From contig CM065815.1 of assembly GCA_033398695.1 (NCBI GenBank), positions 99,476,501 to 99,540,500 on the forward strand: DNA of 64,000 bases, read 5' to 3'. The first letter of the stretch is position 1. Every line of letters begins with the position of its first letter. The notes below the pieces were generated by a model. The model searched no databases and was not told the DNA's origin. It saw only the letters and a list, made by a program, of their open reading frames with translations. The DNA is from Orobanche coerulescens. Its lineage: Eukaryota > Streptophyta > Magnoliopsida > Lamiales > Orobanchaceae. Made by a program: the position numbers and the translations under genes. Below, piece after piece: positions 12,185-22,006 of this stretch.

Positions 12185-12484
12185 TACAAAATTTGGGAGC
12201 AAGGAAGTTGTATTTCTGATTCTCCTCTCATCCAGCAATCGGCTACCACTCATTTCTCTGATTCCTTCATAGAAAATGACCCAATCCTGGAACCTATCAA
12301 CCCTGAAATCATCCCCAACGCTATTACCATGGATATTAGTAATCAACTTTGCTGCACACCCTCTTTGGAGGAAGTGAAGCAAGCTGTATTTAATATGTAT
12401 GGTAATAGTGTTACTGGTCCGGATGGTTTTAATGCTTGTTTCTTTCAGACATGCTGGGACATTATCAACAAGGATGTTTATGAC
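12185..12484 (+). pseudogene. LINE ORF2, N-terminal reverse transcriptase part
   Basis: One hundred open codons of plant L1-type ORF2 just before the RT palm. Diagnostic motifs are EEVKQAVFNMYGNSVTGPDGF and FFQTCWDIINKDV, conserved in plant LINE reverse transcriptases. The frame begins right after the target duplication, so the upstream endonuclease and ORF1 were never copied into this site. It ends at 12484, where CACTA sequence begins. The catalytic YADD block is not in the window. Confidence 0.88.
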
Positions 12485-12868
12485 TAAAATACCCTCATTT
12501 CATTCTTCCTATTTCAGATTTTATTTTTTTGAATTCTAAATATAAACTCCATTTTTTTAAATTAATGTTTCACAATATAAAAATACTTGAAGTTCCGGTT
12601 TTTTTAAATTAGAAAAAATCGGAACTTCATGTATTTTTTTAAAATTCTGGAATATTATTAATATTAAAAAATCGAAATTTTTTTATTCAAAAGTGGAAAT
12701 AAATTGTTTTAATAAAAATAAAAACTAGAATATTATTTTCCATAAAAAAATAAAAATCTGAATATTGTATTTTATTTATTAAAAAAATACTAGTATTTAA
12801 TAAAAATAATAATATTTCGCTTTTATTTTTTTAATTCTAAATATAAACTCGATTCTAAATAATATTTT

Positions 12869-13635
12869 TTGAAGGCGACTAGCTTGACCAACACGACCAA
12901 TCGTGCGGGTCCGACCGACCATCACGGTCTGGGTTCCCGGCCGTTAGCGAGTTGCGCACGAGGCCATTTCTTCCGATTCGTTGGATGCATTTGCCTACGT
13001 GACTCGAAAGCATTTCCGAACCGTCAGGAGCATGTAAGTCTTTTTTTATTTTATTTTAGTAATAAAATAAATGCCTTTGTATCATACTTTTATTGATATT
13101 CAAATATTTATTTTCATATTAACTTAGGAGCGTGTGCGGGAGGAGTCTCAGAGGATGCTTGCTGAGATTGCTCGGGAGCAAGATCCGGACTTAGCGGAGA
13201 CCGACCTCGATTCGCCATCGACGGATCGATCAGGCCGATCCTTATGTTCGCGCTAGGGTGTGGGGTACCGTCTACCCTCCTAGAGGTAGTCGGTACCGCA
13301 CTAAGATGATGGGAGCCGAGGGTCACCATGTATTGAAAGATACCCCCGGCTTCCAGCGCCCTCGCGGACAGGATGCACGGACTGTCTATCTCGAGGAGCA
13401 GTTGAGAGCGGAGAGGGAGCTCCGGGCTGAGAATGAAAGGAGGACTCAGACGCGGTTACATGAGAGCGAGCAGAGGACTGAGTCGCGGTTAGAGAGTTTC
13501 CAGAGACAGCAGCAGGCCATGATGGACTATATGATGACGCCGACTGCACCATTACTCAGCCGGATCGCAGCACTGCTCCACCGCCTTCTCTCTTCGGACA
13601 GACCCCATCTTCACAGCCTCGTGACGAGGATCTAG
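12869..13635 (+). pseudogene. CACTA-1 protein, C-terminal exons (broken)
   Basis: Two coding blocks separated by a probable intron (about 13034-13128, GTAAGT donor). The first carries the SLDAFAYVTQKAYPNRPEEH region, here frameshifted. The second has the REESQRMLAEIAREQ segment, then TVYPPRGSRYRTKMMGAEG, and a Glu/Arg-rich coiled coil from about 13395 to 13530. The same protein is in CACTA-2, which confirms the frame; a small deletion near 13212 shifts it here. It resembles the C-terminus of plant CACTA (Ptta/En/Spm) accessory proteins that bind the subterminal repeats, but that assignment rests on element context and coiled-coil layout. Confidence 0.65.
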
Positions 13636-13917
13636 GGGATGGTGGTAATCCTTCTACTACTACATTTCGACATTTAGATGATTTTGGCAATGGATTCTAG
13701 TTGTGTTGTTGTAGTACTCTTGTATATTTATATTTGTGTTACAATTGTGTAAGTGATTTTATTGACGCTACTAGTATGTTGATGAAATTAATGTTCTTGA
13801 ATATGTTGTGCATTGATTGTTGTTGATAATGAGAGCTGGTGTATAAAAATTGCAGGTGCAAAAAATACAGGTTTTGGGATACCAAAATCTGAATTATTTT
13901 TTTTTTAAAATAGGGTT

Positions 13918-14478
13918 TTAGCCGACGACATATAAGACGGTCGTCGGCTAAAGTAGTTTATTTTTTTTATTAAAAAGGGTTTTAGCCGACGACCGTCTAA
14001 GACGATCGTCGGCTAAAGTAATTTTTTTTTTAAAAAAATATGGTTTTAGCCGACGACCTATAAGACGGTCGTCGGCTAAAGTTATTTTTTTTTTTAAGAA
14101 AATAAACTACTTTAGCCGACGACCTCTTAGACGGTCGTCGGCTAAAATAATTTAATTTTTTTTTTTTAAAAAGAGTTTTAGCCGACGACATATAAGACGG
14201 TCGTCGGCTAAACTCAATTTTTTTTTTTTAAAAAAAAATGGTTTTAGCCGACGGTCTTCTTACGGTCGTCGGCTAAATGTTTTTTTTTCTTTTTCCAACA
14301 GGTTTAGCCGACGACCTTGTACTAGTGGTCGGGTAATGGTTGAACTTTAGCCGACGACTGCACAAAGGTCGTCGGCTAAACCTATAACGAATATCGGTAA
14401 GCGGTTTTTAGCCGAGCCAGTGGCATGATTAGCCGACGACTTTGGGGTTTAGCCGACCACTTTAAGTCGTCGGCTAAA
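13918..14478. repeat. CACTA-1 subterminal hairpin array
   Basis: Around eight units of TTTAGCCGACGACC and its complement GGTCGTCGGCTAAA, facing each other across 6-10 bases and separated by T-runs. CACTA ends normally carry such motifs as transposase-binding sites. The perfect inverted pairing is stronger than usual. Confidence 0.85.
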
Positions 14479-14496
14479 GTCTGATTTTTGGTAGTG

Positions 14497-16050
14497 TAAA
14501 GCCTCTGAAATCAAACTTTGGTGGAGATTTAGAACAAATGACAATATTTGGTCTAACTTTCTCAAAAGGAAATATTGCAAAAGGCTACACCCAATGGTCA
14601 GTAAACCCAATCCATATGACTCTCCCATTTGGAAAAACTTGTGTGAAATCAGACATGTGGGGGACCAGTGGATTTTCTGGGATACTGGTTCGGGTGCTGT
14701 CTCTTTTTGGCACGACCAGTGGTGTGATTTCAGCCCACTATCTCAATTTTTACCTAATACAAGATCAAACCTTCTTTTACAAAACCTTTGGTCGGACAGG
14801 GATTGGGATCGGACAAAGGTCCTTAATTTGGTACCCCCAGATGTTAGCAATTACATCCTGTCTTTGCCAACTCATGGTTCTTCTATACAGGCATTTTAGA
14901 AACTATCACCTAATGGTAAATTTTCTTTCAAAAGTACATGGTCTATGATTAGGAAAAGACAGGATTGTAATGACATTTTAAAATTTTGCTGGAATCCTAT
15001 TTTAACCCCCACAATTTCAATTTTCATGATACGGATTCTTCGCAAATGGCTATGACTACAGATGGACTTAGGAAAAGAGGAATTATCACTTCGATTCCTT
15101 GCTTTTGCTGTAACCAGGATGAAGATTCTACCCACCTTTTCTTAAAAAGCTCGGTTGCTATGGTTGTTTGGACTAACTTCTCTAATCTTGCAGGGATTTC
15201 ACTGCTAGACACAGAGGACCTTGGAGTTGTACTAAAACATTGGTTCTCCAAGGCAACTGGTAAAATGCATATATTTCATCTTATTCCCATTTTGATTTTG
15301 TGGTTTCTGTGGTGTTCCAAGAACGACAAACGTGTCAAAGGAATCCCGTTTACAAGTCAAAGAGTGTGCTCACGCATATGGCATCATCTCAACATGATCA
15401 AGACATCCAGAACGATATCTCCTTCATTCTGGAAATCTGCGCCAATGATTAGTGACCTTTTATATATTAAAATTTGCCCATGTAATTTTGGTTATTGTAT
15501 TATTTGTAATTGTATTAAAAAACCACCCAAACTGTTTTTGGTGCGTTGGTTACTTCCTTCGCCCGGGATTGTAAAAAATAATACAGATGGCGCCTCGAAA
15601 GGAAATCCAGGGGGATCCGCAGTCGAGGGTATTGCTCGTGATTACTGCGGCCGCCCCATTTTTGTCTTTCACGAATACATAAGCCAGAAAACTAATGTCT
15701 TTGCGGAGCTCTATGCGATTTGGAGGGCCCCTGATCTTTGCTGTGACAAGAACATCAATCGGGTTTGGATTGAAGTAAACTCGGAGAAGTCCATCAACCT
15801 AATTCAAAAACCCCATACGGGGAATTGGCAACTTCAAAATACTTTGCACAAAATTAGGGAACTATCTGGTGCTATGGATGTCCGGTTCACCCACATTTTT
15901 AGGGAAGGTAATGCAGTCGCGGACCTACTTGCTAATGAATGCTGTAGGCAAAATATTTTTTTTTTGTATGATATCTCAAATATCCGAGGCAAATTGTTAG
16001 GCCTCATTAAACTTGATCAAAGGCAAACACCATACATAAGGCTTAGGTAG
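14497..16050 (+). pseudogene. LINE ORF2, post-RT zinc region and RNase H
   Basis: Frame 14501-14899 gives the post-RT region (KLWWRFRTND, FLKRKYC, GDQWIFWDTGSGAVSFWHDQW), stops at 14897 and continues in frame with SPNGKFSFKSTW. After a frameshift near 15000 it runs to 16050 with the zf-RVT region (CFCCNQDEDSTHLF) and an RNase H domain: NTDGASKGNPGG with the first catalytic Asp, FAELYAI with the catalytic Glu, and REGNAVADLLAN with the last Asp. The third acidic position reads EVNS where EVDS is usual, an Asp to Asn change that would impair the enzyme. C-terminal RNase H is characteristic of plant L1-clade LINEs. Confidence 0.85.
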
Positions 16051-16210
16051 TCACCTTTGATCATTATTTTGATTTTTGGCACGTTTTTCGTTCGATGATG
16101 TAGTCATCTAGGACTCGTTCGGGTCCCTCGGCCGTGTATGGGAATCGGCCCCCCTAATTTTTGGTGCTCTATATAATTACCTCTTTCCTCAAAAAAAAAA
16201 GTATCTAATC

Positions 16211-16384
16211 CTAGACCCATTTGAAAAATACAGAAAAAGTATAGAATAATCCTGATAATACATACTAGTGATTCTCAAATGATCGGTAATTATGTATGTC
16301 CTAATTTTTGATGGCATAAAAATGCATTTCCATTTAAATTCACAAGATATTTTTATTGCATTAATATTCATCACAAAGGTCAAT
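16211..16384. other. Unassigned stretch right of LINE
   Basis: Non-coding AT-rich sequence continuing the LINE target; no recognised element. Confidence 0.35.
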
Positions 16385-18106
16385 GACGTACATATTTCTA
16401 CATCTTAGTCCAGTAATGCAAATTTATTGTTTTTGAAAGTGGTGCAATGTGTTTCTTCAAAGAGAATTTTGAAAATGTCATCACAAAGTTGAGATCCATT
16501 AAAGAAATTTTAATGTAAAGCTTCATAGATAAGACACTATTAATGGAGGGTGAAGTTTCCTTACCTACCTTGCCAATATTTCCCATTTTATTGTCACCAA
16601 AGGTTAGGTGTCCTTTCTTGATATTCATATTTTTCGAACAATTTTTTGGTGCCACACATATGTCTCGAGCAACCGCTGTATATGTATCATTTATTATTCA
16701 GTGTTATATGTACCTACAAAAATTGTTTGTTTCATTTTTTTTGGTACCAATACTCTTTTGGGTTCTCCAGAGTTAATAATTTTGATAGCATTTGGTACTA
16801 TGGTTCCTTTTGGAACCCATATGTTTTTTACCTTGATAGTCCTTAGTTTCGAACACAACTTTTCTTTAGGTCCAGTTTTAAAATCTTTTTGACAAAGGAG
16901 ATTTTTCAAACTTTCGGACTAATTATCTATGATTTTGTTAATACCTATAAGAGATTCTTCTCTATTAAAAGGGATAAAACCAAGACCATATTTCGACAAA
17001 GGAGACTTTTGAATAGAGATGAGATTTTCAAATGTTTTGTTTTCAAGAGTGAATTTATTAATTATATACTTTAGCTCCTTCTGAGTTTTAGATAACTCAT
17101 TTTTCAAATTATTTTCTTTATCTAGACAAGATATATGATCTACTTCGAGAAGTGATTAACACCTCTTTCTTTTTGTATTTTTTGATTTGAGGTTTGGAGG
17201 TAGATCCTCAACATTCTTTGGCATAGTGTCCAAGTTGGCCATATTTTCGATGATTATTGTGGAACAAAAGTATATTTTTTTGATCCATTCAGGAGTCTGA
17301 CCAAGGAAGTTAAGCCTTTTTTGAAATTATATTTTTGTATCTTCTATAATTTTTGGCGTATAGAGCAAGTTCCTCACCATATTCATCTTCCAGAAGTTCT
17401 TCCTCAATGACGCTATTGGTTTTGAAAGCGACCAATTTTTCATGAGGTTTAGGTTTGGAGCCTCTTGATTCGAGCACGATCTCATGATTAATAAGTGACC
17501 CGACAAGCGCACTAAACTCACGTTTGCTAAGATCTTTAAGCTCCATAATTGCAGTGACCGTGGCAGCCCATTCGCGTGGTTAAGAGAGAAGAATTTTCTT
17601 GGCCTTGTCACTGCTTGATATTGGCCTCCTAAATGATGGGAGGCCTTTGGTTATTGTCGATAAATGGTCCAATATACTAGTGATTGTTTCATCATCTTTC
17701 ATGAAGAATAATTCACAGTCATGGAGAAGCATATTGATTTAGTCTCCTTAACTTGAGTCGTTCCTTCATAAGTGACTTCGCAAATTTCCCATATTTCTTT
17801 GGCACTCTCGAAAGCCGAGATTTAATTGAGCTCTTCGGGATTGATAGCACAATAAAGAGTTGAGTGGCACGTGAGTCATATGCATGTTCTTCCAATCTTC
17901 ATCGTTGTAGTCATCAATTTTTTTCAACGATCCGTCTTCTTTCTGGGCAATTACCTTCCATATTTCGATGCCGTAGACTATGATGAGGTTATGGAGTTGG
18001 AACCATCAAAGAAAGGTGGGAAGTTGAGAGCATTTCCTTCATTTTGAGTCATAAGAGACATTTGTGGATCTTTTCCATCTGATGGTTAAACGGATTCAAA
18101 GAGACC
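16385..18106 (-). pseudogene. Copia gag and protease remnant
   Basis: Read on the minus strand from about 18060: FFMKDDETITSILDHL, KILLS-stop-PREWAATVTAI, ELKDLSKREFSALVGSL and NHEIVLES, the UBN2-type gag typical of plant copia and Sirevirus-like elements. Then come a degenerate nucleocapsid finger (YGQLGHYAKEC, first Cys pair lost, about 17260), a Lys-rich spacer, KNIWVPKGT (about 16820) and a protease-like block LTFGDNKMGNIGK (about 16600). Many stops and frameshifts; no integrase or RT follows to the left, so this is an old truncated copy. Confidence 0.72.
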
Positions 18107-18108
18107 CT

Positions 18109-18119
18109 CTCCGATACCA
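18109..18119 (-). other. Primer-binding site of the copia remnant
   Basis: TGGTATCGGAG on the minus strand lies directly upstream of the gag remnant and matches the initiator-Met-tRNA primer site. It sets the right side (18122 onward) as the likely LTR. Confidence 0.7.
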
Positions 18120-18121
18120 AC

Positions 18122-19436
18122 TAGAGATAGAAAATACTCGCTAGAAGGGGAGAGGGGTTGAATATTGGTAATAATGATTTATGATTTTTCTTATGAGGAG
18201 TAAACAATGCGGAAATAAAGGATGCAAAGATTTATAGAGGTTCGACAAACTTGCCTACAACCTTTCTTCGCTCCTTTTTCTCTTGACTTAGGAAAATCAA
18301 CACTCAACTTTGCCTTGTGTTCTTCTATTGGTCTGGGCACAACCCTTACAATTTTTTTGTCTTCTATTGGTCCAAGCACAATCACTCAAAATCAAGAAAG
18401 TACCTTTCTAGTATTCCATAAGGACTAGAAAAACCTCACATAGGATCTTAGAATTCAATCCTGACAATTCCAAACCAATGATTCTAATAACACCAGACTG
18501 AAGTTCTTAAATCCTTTGCACTCGAGTCGTGTAAGAGTGACGCAACACTCAGACACATGATCAAGAAGGACATAAAGTATAAATGATATGAAAATGTATG
18601 TATAATACTTGTATATTTTTAATATCTCAAGAGAATAAGAGTACGCAGAGCTCAGAATATGTATTTTTAAGCTTGTAGTTATGTGTCTAGAATTACCAAA
18701 GGTATGGTTAGTTGTAGCTTTGAACCAGCCTTGTTGCCATGCAAAATGCCAATATTAGCATGAGTTAATAATGTCCTTAGTGTGCGTTATCGGGCTTAAA
18801 ATCCGATTTAGAAATCCTGATCATCTGGAAAGGAATTTCCTTCACTCGTCCAACAACTATATTTTCAAGCTTGCGTACATTAATATCGATCTTAGCATGC
18901 ACTAGTATAAGTTAATTCTTTGACATCCAAATTGGGAATGATTTGCGTGATCTCTGTGTTGAACTATATGCAACGATCAAATGAGGAATGGTAATATTTC
19001 GAACTTAGTGTGCACTAATACACCTTGTAGCGTGCGTTAATCAAGTACAGGAGCAACGGTCTTATTTTGCTTAACTTGCACTGAGTGCCAATATTAGTGT
19101 GTGTTAACTGCGCCATGTTTCGCCATACTCTGCCCAACTATAATATCGTGCACTAGACACCTCACTAGTGTGCGTTAATTGCTGTTGTTCTCATAGTCGA
19201 AGTGTAATAGGGTTAGTGCGCATTAATATCTTGTATTGTGATACCCGGTAGTGCGTTAACGAAACAAATAGTGTTGGCTACATGTGTTGAATTTCACTGT
19301 CATGAACATTTTGTTCTTTCTATGTTCTTTGACCATTTGAACTTGATACATATTACTAAGTGTGTCTTAAAATCATCATCAAACTTACATTTATTCAACA
19401 ATTGTCATATTAAATCACTTCATTCAGACACTATTG
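18122..19436 (-). repeat. LTR-like region right of the copia primer site
   Basis: Non-coding; ends where gypsy-2 RT starts. Near the primer site it has the phrase AGAGATAGAAAATACTCGCTAG. From 18700 to 19260 it repeats words such as AGTGTGCGTTAA and TAGCGTGCGTTAA, like the palindromic words of the A/B-family LTRs. No clear TG edge was found, so the outer boundary is uncertain. Confidence 0.45.
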
Positions 19437-20411
19437 AATTTAAGATCTGGGTATCATCAGCTGCGAATCCGAGAGTCGGATATTGCTAGGACGGCGTTCC
19501 GAACACGCTATGGTCATTATGAGTTTGTGGTAATGCCGTTTGGGTTAACTAATGCACCTGCGGTATTCATGGAGTTAATGAATCGGGTTTTCATCGACTA
19601 TTTTGATCGGTTTGTGGTTGTCTTCATTGATGACATTTTAATTTATTCTCGTGACTGGGAGGAGCACAAGTTTCACCTTCATCAGGTGGTCGACGTGTTG
19701 AGACGAGAGCAACTTTATGGGAAGTTTTCCAAATGTGAATTCTGGATGTCCGAAGTGACATTTCTCGGATATGTAATTTCATCAGACAGAGTTCGTGTCG
19801 ACCCTCAGAAGATGGAGGCTATCCAAGATTGGCAACCTCCGAAGAATGTTAAGCAAATTCGAAGTTTCCTCGGATTAGCTGGTTATTATCAGCGATTTGT
19901 GGAAGGATTTTCTAAAATCGCTCAACCCATGATGAACCTTTTAAGGAAAGATAAGAAATACACGTGGTCCGATGTGTGTCAACAGAGTTTTGAGGAACTC
20001 AAGAGCCGGTTAATTTCAGCACCTGTCCTTTCTTTACCGCAAGGAACGGAAGTATTTGTGGTCTATAGTGATGCGTCCGGACAGGGTCTCGGATGTGTAC
20101 TAATGCAGAACGGGAAAGTTATTGCTTATGCTTCACGGCAATTGAGACCTTACGAGGTTAATTATCCGACCCACGACCTGGAGCTAGCAGCCGTGGTATT
20201 CGCATTGAAGATTTGGCGTCATTATCTTTATGGCGTTACCTGTCAGATATTCACCGATCATAAGAGTTTAAAATATATATTTACTCAGAAGAAGTTAAAT
20301 ATGCGACAGAGACGGTGGTTAGAACTAATCAAAGATTATGATATTGAGATACTTTACCACCCGGGCAAGGCGAACGTTGTCGCTGACGCCTTGAGTCGTA
20401 AGTCCATTTAG
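19437..20411 (+). pseudogene. Gypsy-2 reverse transcriptase and RNase H (5' truncated)
   Basis: Open for about 325 codons. RT palm motifs [17 protein letters not shown] and [12 protein letters not shown] (the FIDD variant of the catalytic box), then [19 protein letters not shown], and RNase H with [11 protein letters not shown] and [22 protein letters not shown], ending [15 protein letters not shown]. The fingers and first RT motifs are missing at the 5' edge. The frame stops at 20409 and again near 20505, both within the RNase H to integrase linker, and integrase continues in the same frame. Confidence 0.88.
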
Positions 20412-20513
20412 GAGCAGATGCTTGCCCGATTAACAGTTCAGAAGGAACTTCAGCAAGAATTACTTAGGCATAAGATCCAGGTTTGGTTACAGCGTGTTCA
20501 TGGATAGATTTGT

Positions 20514-21965
20514 ATGCTGGAGATTTCATCGCCACTTGAAGAGGCGATCAGAGTGAATCAGGGTTCGGACCCATTTTTGTTGCGCATCTGCGAGGATGTG
20601 GCACAGGGAAAAGCCCCTGGCTTTGTGGTCCACGAGGATGGACTCTTGAGATTTAAGAATCGGTTATGTGTACTGGGGAATGACGAGTTGAAAAACTCGA
20701 TTTTGAGAGAAGCCCATACTACCCCTTATTCTATTCATCTGGGGTCCAGCAAGATGTACAAAGACTTGAAACAAAATTACTGGTGGAGTAATATGAAGCG
20801 TGAAGTTGTCGAGTTTGTTTCGAGATGTCTCACCTGTCAACAAGTCAAGATAGAACATCAGCGACCGGCGGGTATGCTGAAACCGCTCCCTATTCCAGAG
20901 TGGAAATGGGAAGATATTTCAATGGACTTCATCACGAGTTTGCCGACGAGTCGCCGTGGCATGAATACAATCTAGGTAATTGTGGATTGTCTAACTAAGT
21001 CAGCTCATTTTCTCGAGATTAAGGATACTTGGGGTCCCGAGAAACTTGCCCAGTTGTGCATCAAAGAAATAGTGAGATTGCACGGTACTCCTAAGAGTAT
21101 CGTTTCTAATCGTGACGAGCGATTCGTGTCTCATTTTTGGAAATCAGTTCATCGTGCCATGGGAACTCAGCTTAATTTCAGCACATCTTTTCATCCTCAG
21201 TCCGACGGACAATCAGAGAGGACTATTCAGACATTGGAGGACATGTTGAGGGCATGCGTCCTCGATTGGAAAGACGATTGGGAAGCCCAACTACCATTGA
21301 TCGAGTTCACGTATAATAATAGTTGGCATGCTTCGATTAAGATGGCACCTTACGAGGCCTTGTACAGTCGTCATTGTCGATCTCCTTTGTGTTGGGATGA
21401 CTTATCAGAATCAATCGGCACCGAGCCCGATATGCTTATAGCCGCCCGTGAGAAGGTAGCTTTGATCAAGAGTCGTTTGTTGACCGCTCAGAGTCGACAG
21501 AAATCTTATGTAGACAATCGTCGCCGACCATTAGAGTTCGAGACAGGTGACCACGTGTTGGTCAAGTTATCCCCGAGTCGAGGTATCTTCCGTTTTGGGA
21601 TTCGGGGAAAGTTGAGTCCAAGATTTATTGGACCGTTTGAGATTTTGGAACGAGTAGGCGAGCTAGCTTATCGATTGGCCTTACCTCCGGCGTTGAGACG
21701 AATTCATAATGTGTTTCACGTCTCTCAGCTACGGAAGTATGTTGCCGTCCCGAGTCACATACTTCAGTTCGACGAAATCGAGATCGCAGATGATCATTCG
21801 TATGAGGAGCATCCCATACGAGTCTTAGAGCGGCGAATCAAACAGTTGAGATATAAGGCGATTCCTTTGGTTAAAATTCAGTGGTCTAGACACGGAGTTG
21901 AAGAGGCTACTTGGGAAACCGAGGATAGTATGCGGGAGAGTTATCTCGAGTTGTTTGACCCTTAG
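20514..21965 (+). pseudogene. Gypsy-2 integrase with chromodomain-like tail
   Basis: Same frame as the RT upstream. The HHCC zinc finger spans about 20700-20850 ([26 protein letters not shown]). A stop at 20973 replaces the Trp of the TIWVIVD block (TGG to TAG). The core follows with VDCLTKSAHF (first Asp), SNRDERFVSHFW (SDRD expected, one acidic neighbour changed) and HPQSDGQSERTIQTLEDM with the catalytic Glu. The tail has GPFEILERVGELAYRLALP and VKIQWSRHGVEEATWE, the short chromodomain-like segment of Tekay/Del-type elements. Natural stop at 21963. Confidence 0.88.
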
Positions 21966-21988
21966 TTTCGGGGACGAAACTCTTTTAA

Positions 21989-22002
21989 GGGGGGGGGGGG
22001 GG
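21989..22002 (+). other. Polypurine tract of gypsy-2
   Basis: Fourteen G in a row, four bases before the LTR start. It is the plus-strand primer site; such a long pure G run is unusual and may have expanded by slippage. Confidence 0.7.
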
Positions 22003-22006
22003 TGTA

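Larger units (their letters stand above)
12485..14496 (+). mobile_element. CACTA (En/Spm) transposon fragment CACTA-1
   Basis: The right end is CACTACCAAAAATCAG on the complementary strand (14481-14496), a CACTA terminal repeat, preceded by an array of GCCGACGAC hairpins (13918-14478). The interior (12869-13635) encodes a protein shared with CACTA-2 at the right edge. No CACTA end is visible near 12485, so the left side is probably truncated. About 1 kb of LINE RT (motifs between GPDGF and the post-RT region) is missing across the insertion, so it came with or was followed by a deletion. Confidence 0.8.
12170..16210 (+). mobile_element. 5'-truncated L1-type LINE with target-site duplication
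   Basis: Both ends carry the same 15 bases, AAAAAGTATCTAATC (12170-12184 and 16196-16210), the second immediately after and overlapping a poly(A) run at 16191-16200. Between them are pieces of LINE ORF2 in order: RT N-terminal part, C-terminal zinc region and RNase H. 5' truncation, A-tail and variable-length target duplication are hallmarks of target-primed LINE insertion. CACTA-1 (12485-14496) interrupts it. Confidence 0.88.

Noticed and set aside
13918..14478. CRISPR-like regular repeats
   Set aside because: Units are inverted pairs inside a CACTA end, spacers are T-runs, and the genome is eukaryotic.
16543..16892. Overlapping plus-strand frames
   Set aside because: Opposite strand of the copia gag/protease remnant.
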